DNA of 43,680 nt from Paenibacillus agaridevorans (GCF_003112455.1 NZ_BDQX01000051.1:32418-76097); one strand, 5' to 3'. Positions 34,032 to 42,730 are shown, counted from the first letter of the stretch. The notes: generated by a model from the letters alone, not told the origin. Program-made: numbers and translations.

Positions 34032-34219
34032 ATAAGGGGAAAAACTCCCTCTACTTGTCCCGTTCCCCGCCCTTGCATGCTCTTTAGAGGGAAATCCTCC
34101 CTCTATTTCTGGTCCGATCGCTGTTTTCGGGTCGAACCACCCTGATTATAGGGAGTTTTTCCTCTAAAATGGAGCCGATATTCCGATTTCTCCAGATTAT
34201 AGGGATTTTTTCCCTCTAT
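34032..34219. repeat. Array of four AGAGGGA/TCCCTCT hairpin repeats
   Basis: Four quasi-palindromes at about 34032-34053, 34085-34106, 34145-34166 and 34196-34219, spaced 51-60 bp. The clearest is TAGAGGGA-AATCC-TCCCTCTA. The third and fourth read as the complement of the others on one side (TATAGGGA at left, CCTCTA at right). The segments between are only loosely alike. Non-coding, between the sbp promoter region and the dnaI terminator. Confidence 0.7.
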
Positions 34220-34364
34220 TTTCCGATGCGATTTACGATGGTCACTTGGGATGAGCGACCTTAAACTTTGTTAACCCATAAAACTCTCTGAAGTTCTGTT
34301 GTCGCAATCGCGCACGTATGCACGCCGTAGCGGACAGCGACTGAATTTTCGCTCCACCCAGAAA

Positions 34365-34396
34365 TAAAAAAAACGCGAGCTACTTGCGCCCGCGTT
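34365..34396 (-). terminator. Intrinsic terminator of dnaBI
   Basis: On the minus strand AACGCG-g-GC, a loop holding the dnaI stop codon, GC-t-CGCGTT, then a run of eight T's. Confidence 0.85.
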
Positions 34397-35336
34397 TGTT
34401 CTCTCCCGTCACCATGACCACTTCCACATAAGGACGAACGCGATCCATCAGCCGCTGTCCCTTGTGAAGCTCGTCTCCGTCCTTGCTCGTGAAGCTGAAA
34501 TGCCGCTCCAAAGCGTCCAAATCATAGTTAGACGTATAGAAGGTCGGCTTCCGTTCCATCCGGTAATTTAATATCGCGCCTAACACATGATCGCGCACCC
34601 ATGGATTCAAATTCTCCGCGCCAATGTCGTCGAAGATAAGCAGATCGGTTTCCTTCATCATCTCCACCGTTTCCTTCAGCTTGCCCGGCTCATGCATTAA
34701 AGCCTTCAAGTCCTCCACGAAATCCGGCATATAGACGATAACGCCGGAATACCCCGCTTTCGCCAGCTCCTGCAGCAGGTAACACATCAGGAAAGTCTTG
34801 CCGGTGCCGAACCGTCCGGCGAGATACAGCCCCTCCTCCTGCAGGCCGCTGTCCTTTGTCCGGTCGATATAACGCAAAACCTGGCCGACCGCCTTGGCGC
34901 GCTCCAGATCCGTCGTCAGAATTTCATCGGATGAGTAGCCTCTCCGCAGCGCGGAATCATCTACGTAGAAGCTGCGAATCCGGCTGCGAATTGCATCCTC
35001 TGTTTGGCGGGCCAAATATTTTTTGCAGGATACTTTGCGGTCGTAAAGCTGGGTAAGCCCGTTCACCGTCTCCGAGCTAAGGAGCGTGTAATGGCCCTCG
35101 TAGTCGTTCGGACATTGGTCGAGTCCCGGGCAGTTCGAGCAATTCCGGTATTCCGTCACGTATTGGTAGACGCGGTTCAGGTTCAACCGGAGAACATCCT
35201 CGTTCAGATCGGGATACTTGTCCAGCAGCTTGCCGATGAGCGGCTCGCGCATCAGCTCCGCAAGCTTGCGCTCCGCTTGCTCCGTCAAGGATTGACCCGC
35301 CGGCCACGACTTCAGCAATTCGCCTAACGATTCCAT
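34380..35336 (-). CDS. dnaI: Primosomal protein DnaI (helicase loader)
   Basis: A 318-aa AAA+ ATPase that loads the replicative helicase DnaC in Firmicutes. The N-terminal helicase-binding domain carries a zinc-type cysteine set (Cys66, 69, 75 and 104). The C-terminal AAA+ domain has Walker A GRFGTGKT (174-181), Walker B LLIFDD (232-237), and a sensor I-type TSNYD. The basic tail ENKRGRK suits DNA contact. It follows dnaB by 49 bp. In B. subtilis ytxB-ytxC-thrS follow dnaI; here they lie about 28 kb away. Confidence 0.95.
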   Translation of the reverse strand: MESLGELLKSWPAGQSLTEQAERKLAELMREPLIGKLLDKYPDLNEDVLRLNLNRVYQYVTEYRNCSNCPGLDQCPNDYEGHYTLLSSETVNGLTQLYDRKVSCKKYLARQTEDAIRSRIRSFYVDDSALRRGYSSDEILTTDLERAKAVGQVLRYIDRTKDSGLQEEGLYLAGRFGTGKTFLMCYLLQELAKAGYSGVIVYMPDFVEDLKALMHEPGKLKETVEMMKETDLLIFDDIGAENLNPWVRDHVLGAILNYRMERKPTFYTSNYDLDALERHFSFTSKDGDELHKGQRLMDRVRPYVEVVMVTGENKRGRK

Positions 35337-35385
35337 CTTCCTCTCCCCCTTCGTGTCTCCCGTTCAACAAACAACAAGCTTCCAA

Positions 35386-36912
35386 TCAACCCTTGCCGTC
35401 CAGCTTGCGAGCCAGCTTGCGCAGCTCCTCCAGCTCCGCGGCCGAAACGGACGACGTCTCCGCCTCTCCCACGATAGGAATAGACGGCTTGCGCGAGATG
35501 CCCGGCCTTCCGGAACCTCCGCGATTGCCGGCAGCCCTTCCGCCTCCGTAACCCCCGCCCGAACCAACGCTTGCTTCCTTGCGTTTCTCCTTGTCCTGCT
35601 CCAGTTGGGCCTGCAGACGCACGTACTGAACGGCCTTTTCGAAGGAATCCACACCCTTCATCAGCATGTTGGACGCGACATGATCGAGAAATGCCTTCGT
35701 AATCCGGCTGTCGTCCGTTCCACCGATAACATAATGGATTAGGACATTAATGACGGGCTCCGCCAGCCGATAATTCAGATCGATTCGCTCCATCACTTGC
35801 TCCAGCCAGCCGGGAATGGCGCCGGGGAAGAAGCGGCGGATAAAGCGGGTATGCGGCTCGTTGCGCATCAGCATATTGTACTGCTGAATATCGCAGCGGC
35901 CCGCAAGCGCGTTCGGCACGGGCAAATAATCCTGCTCCGCCACCGCCACTTCCTCCGCCTCTTCTTCTACCTGATCGGGCTCCGCGAACACCTTCGTCTT
36001 GGCCAGCACGCGCTGGCGGTCATCCTCGCGCTTCCGATCCTGGCGGTACATACTGCTCGCCTTGAGCTGCAGCTCGTCCACGTTCAGCTTGCCCGCGGCG
36101 TCGAAAACGCCGGATTCATCCAGCAGACGGCATATATTTACGACCGTCAGCGCATACTTGTAGGCAACATAGTTCACTTGGGACATGCCATCCGCATCTC
36201 CGCGAAGCCGCTCCACGTAAGCGCGATTGCCGGAAGAGCGGGGGAAGTGGAGAATAAGCTCGCCATAAGGTATGCCTGCCGTGGCAGTCGGGTCCGACCT
36301 AACCGCCTGCCGTGTAGGCGCCACCTCCGTCAGCGCTTGTTCCAGCTCCGTATCGAACGACTGCATATTCAGCTTGAACAGCTCATAGAAAGGCACAGAT
36401 ATATTTTCCTTTGTTAACTCCGCGCCGGCCAGCTCGTCGGGTTCGTTCGCTCCGAACGACTCCCTGAGCTCGATAACGGCATATTTGCCGATTTTGTCCC
36501 TTAGCAGCATCGCGAGATGCATATTGCGGAAAAATTCGATCGGCGACAACGGCTGCTCCAGCTCGTATTCGTAGACAACCTCCGCCAACTCGGAGCCGCC
36601 TAGCCTGGATGTCTGAAGCAAGCCGACCGCTTCCAGCCTGGATGTCTGTTCGACCACGAACTTGCGGCTCTGCTCGTTCATCTCGAGACCGAGCCCAAGA
36701 AACAGCCGCCGCTGAGGCTCCAGGCGGGAGTAGCCGGTTCGGTCCTCCGGAACGCCGTGATACAGCTGTCTATATAAGGCGATTGCGAAGGCGCCGACCA
36801 TAGGCTGATAGATGAGGGACAACATTTTGTCATCTGTGCTGCTGAGCGTGAATCCGCGAAATATGTAATAGCGATGATGTTCCGTAAATTGCAATATATT
36901 CTGGATGCGCAT
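35386..36912 (-). CDS. dnaB: Replication initiation and membrane attachment protein DnaB
   Basis: A 508-aa Firmicute DnaB (DnaB/DnaD superfamily), which works with DnaD and DnaI to load helicase at oriC and restart sites. The N-terminal winged-helix domain contains MLSLIYQPMVGAFAIALYRQ. The DDBH1/2 helices include FIRRFFPGAIPGWLEQVMER and LAEPVINVLIHYVI. Between these is an acidic linker (EEEAEEVAVAEQ). A Gly/Arg-rich segment near the C-terminus (GGGYGGGRAAGNRGGSG) looks disordered and is a lineage extension. Start supported by GGGATGGAG upstream. First gene of dnaB-dnaI. Confidence 0.93.
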   Translation of the reverse strand: MRIQNILQFTEHHRYYIFRGFTLSSTDDKMLSLIYQPMVGAFAIALYRQLYHGVPEDRTGYSRLEPQRRLFLGLGLEMNEQSRKFVVEQTSRLEAVGLLQTSRLGGSELAEVVYEYELEQPLSPIEFFRNMHLAMLLRDKIGKYAVIELRESFGANEPDELAGAELTKENISVPFYELFKLNMQSFDTELEQALTEVAPTRQAVRSDPTATAGIPYGELILHFPRSSGNRAYVERLRGDADGMSQVNYVAYKYALTVVNICRLLDESGVFDAAGKLNVDELQLKASSMYRQDRKREDDRQRVLAKTKVFAEPDQVEEEAEEVAVAEQDYLPVPNALAGRCDIQQYNMLMRNEPHTRFIRRFFPGAIPGWLEQVMERIDLNYRLAEPVINVLIHYVIGGTDDSRITKAFLDHVASNMLMKGVDSFEKAVQYVRLQAQLEQDKEKRKEASVGSGGGYGGGRAAGNRGGSGRPGISRKPSIPIVGEAETSSVSAAELEELRKLARKLDGKG

Positions 36913-36989
36913 TGCATCGACTCCATCCCTTGCGTACTACCTATCATTCTAGCATAAATGTCGATTCTTAGGACGGCTTTGAAAAATAG

Positions 36990-37014
36990 AAAAATCCCCC
37001 GGATGAGGGATTTT
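36990..37014 (-). terminator. Intrinsic terminator of yuiB
   Basis: On the minus strand AAAATCCC, an 8-nt loop, GGGATTTTT with a following T-rich tail, 5 bp past the yuiB stop. Confidence 0.7.
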
Positions 37015-37018
37015 GTCG

Positions 37019-37318
37019 TCAAAACATTTTGTAGCCGCCTTTGCGCAGGGCCCGAATCGCCCAGCCGCTTACATAAGCGCCAATGAGCGCTCCCGTTATT
37101 GGAATATAATAGACAAGCGTGTAAGTGCCGATGTTTGCAAACGTCGGATTGTCCGCATCCGGCCACGGAGCCCAGATCGCAAGTCCGATCAGGACGACGA
37201 CAAAAAGTCCGATTGGAAACCACGTCGTTTTGAGAAGCATATTCAGAATAAATCCGATGCCGAACATCATAACGAAAAACAGCACCGTCGCGATAATAAT
37301 TTGGATGGCTTCGATCAT
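37019..37318 (-). CDS. yuiB: YuiB-like small membrane protein
   Basis: A 99-aa membrane protein with three predicted helices (IIIATVLFFVMMFGIGFILN, then IGLFVVVLIGLAIW and LVYYIPITGALIGAYVSGWA). The end, RALRKGGYKMF, matches the YuiB family, whose B. subtilis member ends in LRKKGYQMF. Function unknown. In B. subtilis yuiB neighbours the 3D-domain gene yuiC, whereas here the 3D gene is 35 kb away. The start at 37318 is chosen by family length. A good sigma-A promoter lies 34 bp upstream. Confidence 0.8.
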   Translation of the reverse strand: MIEAIQIIIATVLFFVMMFGIGFILNMLLKTTWFPIGLFVVVLIGLAIWAPWPDADNPTFANIGTYTLVYYIPITGALIGAYVSGWAIRALRKGGYKMF

Positions 37319-37351
37319 TGCCCTTACGACCCCTTTCAATCATTCTATCTA

Positions 37352-37394
37352 ATTTTAATGAATGCTAAATATGAAGTCAATTGGCGCCCGCCAA
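37352..37394 (-). promoter_or_regulatory. yuiB promoter with adjoining palindrome
   Basis: On the minus strand TTGACT (37375-37380), 17 bp, TAAAAT (37352-37357). Abutting the -35 is a perfect palindrome TTGGCG-CC-CGCCAA (37381-37394), which also lies 18 bp from the hemQ -35. Confidence 0.6.
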
Positions 37395-37412
37395 ATGTCA
37401 CAAGTCCGTCAT

Positions 37413-37442
37413 TTGCTCGCATGCCGCGGGTTACGTTACAAT
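37413..37442 (+). promoter_or_regulatory. Sigma-A promoter of hemQ
   Basis: TTGCTC (37413-37418), 18 bp, TACAAT (37437-37442), 45 bp before the start codon and divergent from the yuiB promoter. Confidence 0.6.
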
Positions 37443-37486
37443 AGGGGCAACCAAATACAAGCAATCCGAGAGGAGCAATACGCAAG

Positions 37487-38233
37487 ATGAGCGAAGCCGC
37501 ACAAACATTAGAGGGCTGGTACGCCCTTCATGACTTCCGCAGCGTCGACTGGACCGCATGGCGCCTCGCGACGGAACAAGAACGAGCCACGGCGCTGGAC
37601 GAGCTACATGGATTCCTCGCGCAATGGGCGGAGGTCGAAGCTCAGAAGAACGGCAGCACGGCTGTTTATTCCATCGTCGGCCAGAAGGCGGACTTTATGA
37701 TCATGCATCTTCGCGAGACGCTGGAGGAGTTGAACGAGCTCGAGACGGCTTTCAATAAAACAACGTTCGCAAGCTTCACCTATCCCGTTCACTCTTATGT
37801 GAGCATCGTGGAGCTTAGCAATTATATGGCTCAGCCGGGCAGCGATCCTCTGGAGAATCCGGAAATCGTCGCTCGCCTTAAGCCGATCCTTCCAAAGTGG
37901 AAACATATCTGCTTCTATCCGATGAACAAACGCCGCGATGGCAATGATAACTGGTATATGCTCAGCATGGACGACCGCAAGACAATGATGCGCAGCCACG
38001 GCATGATCGGCCGCAAATACGCGGGCAAAGTAAAGCAGATCATCACGGGCTCCGTCGGTTTCGACAACTGGGAGTGGGGCGTCACGCTATTCTCGGACGA
38101 CGCGCTGCAATTCAAGAAACTTATCTATGAAATGCGCTTCGACGAAGTTAGCGCGCGATTCGCCGATTTCGGAGACTTCTACGTGGGCAACTTTCTGGAT
38201 AACGAGAAATTCGCTCATTTGTTGAAGATCTAG
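37487..38233 (+). CDS. hemQ: Coproheme decarboxylase HemQ
   Basis: A 248-aa member of the chlorite dismutase fold that converts coproheme III to protoheme in the Gram-positive haem pathway, using H2O2. Visible key residues are Tyr144 and Lys148 in CFYPMNKRR (Tyr145/Lys149 in Geobacillus) and the proximal His171 in [15 protein letters not shown]. The distal Arg of true chlorite dismutases is replaced by a Gln/Ala-type environment, as usual for HemQ. Length and termini are typical of Firmicutes. GAGAGGAG is ten bases before the ATG. Monocistronic, with a shared terminator against the GntR gene. Confidence 0.95.
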   Translation: MSEAAQTLEGWYALHDFRSVDWTAWRLATEQERATALDELHGFLAQWAEVEAQKNGSTAVYSIVGQKADFMIMHLRETLEELNELETAFNKTTFASFTYPVHSYVSIVELSNYMAQPGSDPLENPEIVARLKPILPKWKHICFYPMNKRRDGNDNWYMLSMDDRKTMMRSHGMIGRKYAGKVKQIITGSVGFDNWEWGVTLFSDDALQFKKLIYEMRFDEVSARFADFGDFYVGNFLDNEKFAHLLKI

Positions 38234-38273
38234 GCTCCTCCTGCCCTTCAATTCTAGGGGCGAATTCATCCAA

Positions 38274-38314
38274 TAAAAAGCGACAGTCCGACTACCGTCA
38301 GACTGTCGTTTTTG
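38274..38314. terminator. Bidirectional terminator between hemQ and the GntR gene
   Basis: AAAAAGCGACAGTC and GACTGTCGTTTTTG arms around a 12-nt loop. It serves both converging genes and contains the stop codon of the regulator (38298-38300). Confidence 0.85.
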
Positions 38315-39410
38315 TCGTTCCGGGCGGCGCCGAGGTAGACTCCCGGACGACCAGCTTCGCGGGCAGGGATACACGCTGCCGCGGCGTCCCCGGATTATCG
38401 ATCAGCCGGAGCATCATGGAGGCCGCTTCCCGGCCGATGGCTTCCGGCTGCTGTACGACGCAGCTCGGCGGGATGCGGAACCACTCCGAATTTTCGAAGT
38501 CGTCGAAGAACAGGACCGAAAGTCGCTCTGGTATGTTCCTCCCCGCTCTCTCCGCAGCCTTAATGACCCGCAGTCCGATGTCGTTGTTGCATGCGAACAC
38601 GGCCGTAATACGGGGCTGCTCCTTCAGCAAGCGCTCCATCTTCTCCTCATCGAAGGGTTCGACGATCAGACTCCGGTCCACGGGGATCAGATGCTCCGAC
38701 AACGCCTTCTCGTAACCCGTCAACCGATCCTCCAGACTGGTAGTGCCTTCAACGGGAGAGGAAACGAAAGCGATGGACCGATGCCCTAGCTCCAGCAAAT
38801 ACTTAACAGCCTCGTAGGAGCTCTGCACGTTGTCCGTGCAAACGCAATTCGTCTCAACCCCGCGCAGATAACGGTCGATAATGACGACCGGGAACGGGGA
38901 TAACGCCATCCGAAGGATGTCCTCGTTATAGGCTTCCCCCACCGCGGGATAGACGATGACACCGCTGACGCCGAGCTCCGAGGCTTCGGCCAGCAGCTCC
39001 TTCTCTTTCTCTGGGGAATCATCCGTGCTGCTGAACATCAGCTTGCAGCCCGCTTCGTCCAAGGTACGCTCGACCCCTCTTAGAATGCTGCTCGTAAACA
39101 AGTTGTTTACTCTCGGCATGAGCAGCCAAACGAAGGATTTGCGATGCTGCAGTCTATCGGATGCATAAAGCCGGGGTTTGCCGTTCTCGGAGACGAAGGA
39201 GCCTTTGCCTTGAATCCGATAGACGATGCCTTCTTCGACAAGCCCGTCAAGCGCCTTTTTGATCGTGATGCGGCTGACCCCGAATTTCTCGGCAAGCTCG
39301 TTCTCGGAGGGCAGCTTCTCCTCCCCGCTCCATGTCCCGCCCTCGATTCCATCCAGTAGATATTCCCGAATCTGCGCATACATCGGCATGCTTTTGCCAT
39401 TTCTGCTCAT
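38298..39410 (-). CDS. GntR-HTH / LacI-type sugar-sensing regulator (AraR-like)
   Basis: A 370-aa chimeric repressor. The N-terminal GntR winged helix (about 8-75) contains MYAQIREYLLDGIEGG, KLPSENELAEKFGVSRITIK and the wing YRIQGKGSFV. The remainder is a periplasmic-binding-protein-type sugar sensor (from about 92), with FVWLLMPRVNNLFTSSILRG, VIIDRYLRGV and FACNNDIGLRV. B. subtilis AraR has the same architecture. It is divergent from a GH38 alpha-mannosidase, so a mannoside or mannosyl compound is the likely inducer (inference). Matching operator sequences lie at both promoters. Confidence 0.92.
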   Translation of the reverse strand: MSRNGKSMPMYAQIREYLLDGIEGGTWSGEEKLPSENELAEKFGVSRITIKKALDGLVEEGIVYRIQGKGSFVSENGKPRLYASDRLQHRKSFVWLLMPRVNNLFTSSILRGVERTLDEAGCKLMFSSTDDSPEKEKELLAEASELGVSGVIVYPAVGEAYNEDILRMALSPFPVVIIDRYLRGVETNCVCTDNVQSSYEAVKYLLELGHRSIAFVSSPVEGTTSLEDRLTGYEKALSEHLIPVDRSLIVEPFDEEKMERLLKEQPRITAVFACNNDIGLRVIKAAERAGRNIPERLSVLFFDDFENSEWFRIPPSCVVQQPEAIGREAASMMLRLIDNPGTPRQRVSLPAKLVVRESTSAPPGTTKTTV

Positions 39411-39426
39411 GGTCTCTCCCCTTTAC

Positions 39427-39550
39427 ATTACAAGTATACAAGTGAATGTAACATGCATCAACATTTTTATTTACAATGATGTCTTTATGAACTAATATAA
39501 AGCTTAAGTTGTCATATATTCAACATTCATTAAGTTGTATACTTGTATAT
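39427..39550. promoter_or_regulatory. Divergent control region with paired operators
   Basis: A 13-bp core TTGTATACTTGTA occurs on the minus strand within 39427-39443 and on the plus strand within 39533-39550, in mirror orientation. The regulator's own promoter is clear on the minus strand: TTGATG (39456-39461), 17 bp, TATACT (39433-39438), the -10 lying inside operator 1. Operator 2 ends 17 bp before the mannosidase start codon and would block initiation there. The plus-strand promoter is not obvious; TTGTCA (39509-39514) is one possible -35. Confidence 0.65.
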
Positions 39551-39566
39551 TAAGGGGCGTGAAACC

Positions 39567-42296
39567 ATGAAAAAGAACATTCATATTATTTCGCATACGC
39601 ACTGGGACCGGGAATGGTACATGTCGTACGAAAAGCATCACTTGAAGCTTATCAGGCTGATGGACAGCTTGCTGGAGCTTCTGGACCGCGATCCCGAGTT
39701 CAAGAGCTTCCATCTCGACGGGCAAACGATCATCATGGACGATTACTTGCAAGTCAGGCCGGAGCTTCGCGACAAGGTCGAGCATTATATTCGGGAAGGC
39801 CGGCTCATTCAAGGCCCTTGGTACATTTTGCAGGACGAGTTCCTGACGAGCAGCGAAGCGAACGTACGGAATCTTCTGATCGGGCATAGAGATGCGGCAA
39901 CATACGGTCCCGTGTCCAAAATCGGCTATTTTCCGGATTCCTTCGGCAATATGGGCCAGGCTCCCCAGCTTCTGCAACAGGCCGGCATCGACAACGCCGT
40001 CTTCGGTCGCGGGGTAAAGCCGACCGGCTTTAACAATTCCGTCGGCGAGGCCGCCTATGAGTCGCCTTTCTCCGAAATGTATTGGGAATCGCCGGACGGC
40101 TCGCGGGTGCTCGGCATCCTGTTCGCGAACTGGTATCATAACGGCATGGAAATTCCGGTGGAACCGGAAGAAGCGGCTCCGTATTGGGAAAGCCGCATTC
40201 GGAAGGTGGAGCAATATGCGTCCACGCCCCATCTGCTGTTGATGAACGGCTGCGATCATCAGCCGGTTCAGATGGATTTGGCCGCTGCGCTGCGGACAGC
40301 CAGGGATCTTAATACAGAATACGACTTTATTCATTCGAATTTTAACGATTACATCGAATCCGTCCGGGAAACGGCCCCCGACACTCTGGCTACCGTACGC
40401 GGTGAGCTTCGGAGCCAGCAGACGGACGGCTGGGGAACGCTGGTCAATACCGCTTCCGCCCGCGTGTATATCAAACAAGCCAATCAGCACTGCCAAGCTT
40501 TGCTGGAGAAAGCCGTCGAACCTTTAGCCGTGATGGCCCAATCCGTCGGCGCCCGATACCCCCATCATTTGCTCACCTACAATTGGAAGACGCTCATGCA
40601 GAACCATCCGCATGATAGCATCTGCGGCTGCAGCGTGGACGAGGTGCATGACGAGATGATGGCCCGGTTCGCCAAAAGCCGTCATATGTCCGAAGGTCTT
40701 GCGGAAGAAAGCGCGATGGCCGTCGCCGGCGCCATCGATACATCGGCGTTCGCGAACGAAGAGGATGCCGTTCCTTTCGTCGTCTTTAACACCTCCGGCT
40801 GGAAGCGATCCGGCCTTGTCAGCGTCGAGCTCGAGCTGCTGAGGGAGGCGCTGTACGAGCCGTCGCCGGCGGAGATCGCAAAGCGTCTGGAAACCGTTCG
40901 ACTCCCTCTCGGCTCCGTAATAGACGCTAGCGGCAACGCGGTGGACGCGAGCATCGAAGACCTTGGCGTCCGATTCGGCTACGATTTGCCGGAAAATCGT
41001 TTCCGCCAGCCTTATATGGCGCGTTGTTTCCGCATTACATTGGTGGCAAAGGATATCCCCGCTCTTGGCTACGGCACCTTTGCATGGATCAAGAAGGAAC
41101 GGCAGCCTAGCGCTTATGCGACGGTCTCCGCGGCTTCCGAACCGACGGCGAACACGATGGACAACGAACATTTGAAGATCATGATCCAGGAGGACGGCAC
41201 TTTCGAGCTGCTCGACAAAGAGAACGGGAAAGTATACCGGGATCTGGGCATATTCGAGAACGTCGGGGATATCGGCAACGAATATATTTTCAGGCAGCCT
41301 CAGAACGAAATCCCTCTGACGACCAAAGGGCTCCGGGCGGATATCGTAAGACTGGAGCATTCTTCTTTGCGTACGGTATACGAAATCGTGCATCGCTGGG
41401 CGATTCCGGCCGGCGCCGACGACTTGCTGTCCCGCGAGACGGCGACGATGGTTCCGATTCAGGAACGCCAGGCGCAACGTACTGCCGCGACAGTCCCGCT
41501 TGTTATCGCAACGAAGCTGACGCTGGACAAAGGCGCCAAAGGCCTGTCCATCCAGGTCAGCTATAACAACCAGGCGCGCGACCATCGCCTGCGCATGTTG
41601 TTCCCGACCGATCTGACGTCCGAGGTGCATCACGCGGATTCCATCTACGAAACGGCCATGCGCGACAACGAACCTTCGGCGATATGGAGCAATCCGAGCA
41701 ATTGCCAGCATAACCAAGCCTTCGTCGCGATCGACGAGCCGGAGGCAGGGCTCGCGGTTGCCCACAAAGGGTTAAACGAATACGAGCTGCTGCGGGACGG
41801 CCGCAACACGATTGCCATGACGCTGCTTCGTTCGGTTGGCGAGCTTGGCGACTGGGGCGTCTTCCCGACACCTGGCGCGCAATGTCTGGGCGAACAAAGC
41901 GCGGAGCTGCTGCTGATTCCTTATGCGGGTGGCAAGAACCGGCATGTAGCCGCCATCGAAGCTGCCACGCTCCATACCCCGTGGACGATGCGGCAAGTTG
42001 CCGTGCAAACCGGCCAACTGCCTGCCGGGCACTCCTGGCTGAACTGGTCGGGCGAGAAGTTGGTGCTGACCGCCTTCAAAGCCAACGAAGAGCGCGGCGA
42101 TACGATCGCCAGATGGTACAATTCGACGCTTCAACCGCAGACGCTCGTTATCCAGGCTGCCGATGCCGGGGACTGGTACCGGAGCAACGTCCTGGAGGAG
42201 CGGCTGGAAGGTCTCGATGCGGCGGATGGCATCATTATGGTCCCTGTCAAACCCGCCGAGATTTTGACGTTGGGCTTCAAGGTGTCGACGAAGTAG
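39567..42296 (+). CDS. GH38 alpha-mannosidase (mannosylglycerate hydrolase-like)
   Basis: A 909-aa retaining glycosidase of family GH38. Zinc ligands are His12 and Asp14 in HTHWDREW, the nucleophile Asp124 in GYFPDSFGNMGQAP (also a ligand), and His349 in NHPHDSICGCS. After the catalytic TIM-like domain come the middle helical domain and large C-terminal beta domains. There is no signal peptide, so it acts on imported or intracellular substrate. Bacterial relatives include MngB and streptococcal alpha-1,3-mannosidase; which substrate applies is not decided by sequence alone. The start at 39567 follows AAGGGGCG. Control by the divergent GntR-type regulator is likely; no transporter is adjacent. 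Confidence 0.95.
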   Translation: MKKNIHIISHTHWDREWYMSYEKHHLKLIRLMDSLLELLDRDPEFKSFHLDGQTIIMDDYLQVRPELRDKVEHYIREGRLIQGPWYILQDEFLTSSEANVRNLLIGHRDAATYGPVSKIGYFPDSFGNMGQAPQLLQQAGIDNAVFGRGVKPTGFNNSVGEAAYESPFSEMYWESPDGSRVLGILFANWYHNGMEIPVEPEEAAPYWESRIRKVEQYASTPHLLLMNGCDHQPVQMDLAAALRTARDLNTEYDFIHSNFNDYIESVRETAPDTLATVRGELRSQQTDGWGTLVNTASARVYIKQANQHCQALLEKAVEPLAVMAQSVGARYPHHLLTYNWKTLMQNHPHDSICGCSVDEVHDEMMARFAKSRHMSEGLAEESAMAVAGAIDTSAFANEEDAVPFVVFNTSGWKRSGLVSVELELLREALYEPSPAEIAKRLETVRLPLGSVIDASGNAVDASIEDLGVRFGYDLPENRFRQPYMARCFRITLVAKDIPALGYGTFAWIKKERQPSAYATVSAASEPTANTMDNEHLKIMIQEDGTFELLDKENGKVYRDLGIFENVGDIGNEYIFRQPQNEIPLTTKGLRADIVRLEHSSLRTVYEIVHRWAIPAGADDLLSRETATMVPIQERQAQRTAATVPLVIATKLTLDKGAKGLSIQVSYNNQARDHRLRMLFPTDLTSEVHHADSIYETAMRDNEPSAIWSNPSNCQHNQAFVAIDEPEAGLAVAHKGLNEYELLRDGRNTIAMTLLRSVGELGDWGVFPTPGAQCLGEQSAELLLIPYAGGKNRHVAAIEAATLHTPWTMRQVAVQTGQLPAGHSWLNWSGEKLVLTAFKANEERGDTIARWYNSTLQPQTLVIQAADAGDWYRSNVLEERLEGLDAADGIIMVPVKPAEILTLGFKVSTK

Positions 42297-42335
42297 CGAC
42301 TGCACTGTACGATTTAACATACTCCAATGTTATTC

Positions 42336-42377
42336 GGTATGTGGTATGTGGTATGTGGTATGCGGTATGCGGCATTC
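42336..42377. repeat. Six-unit 7-bp tandem repeat
   Basis: Units GGTATGT x3, GGTATGC x2 and GGCATTC in a row, 40 bp past the mannosidase stop. It is followed by CATTCGGCAG-type near repeats (42388-42402). A slippage-prone non-coding microsatellite. Confidence 0.85.
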
Positions 42378-42421
42378 GGCAGCTCGACATTCGGCAGTTC
42401 GACAGGCGTGCTGCCTCCAGC

Positions 42422-42605
42422 CTAACGGACTTAAACGACGCTAATCTTCGATTTTATAGGGTTTCTAAAAGCTAACGGACACACACGACCTTATTCGCCT
42501 CATCACCATGCTGATTAGCTTGCTTACGGCTAAATAACGTCGTCCATGTCCGTTAAAGTTTGTTCCAGTCAATAAACGGGCAAATAGTGTCACCCATGTC
42601 TGTTA
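42422..42605. repeat. Four copies of a TAACGGAC...ACGAC motif in opposed orientation
   Basis: Copies at 42422-42444 and 42472-42494 read CTAACGGAC-N5-ACGAC. Copies at 42534-42555 and 42583-42605 are the complement (GTCGTCCATGTCCGTTA and a diverged form). Spacings are 50, 62 and 49 bp, so the four form one inverted block. Non-coding and of unknown function; with the microsatellite this fills most of 42297-42650. Confidence 0.65.
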
Positions 42606-42654
42606 TATTATTTAGCCTTTCTTTCGATTCCGCCTAAACCTGGCTTTCATCAAG

Positions 42655-42696
42655 AAGGACCTCAGTCTGCACGCAAGTGCGGAGATGGAGGTCCTT
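42655..42696. terminator. Long hairpin, possible terminator
   Basis: AAGGACCTC and GAGGTCCTT outer arms, with an inner TGCAC-GCAA-GTGC stem capped by a GCAA loop. The following tract is only TTTC on one side, so terminator efficiency is uncertain. It could end the mannosidase transcript (plus) or the SLH transcript (minus). Confidence 0.5.
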
Positions 42697-42730
42697 TCGT
42701 CCGTAACAGGGAAGTTCCTTGTCATACGTA

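Noticed and set aside
39504..41765. Long minus-strand open frames opposite the alpha-mannosidase
   Set aside because: Complement shadows of a well-supported GH38 gene, without motifs or ribosome binding sites.
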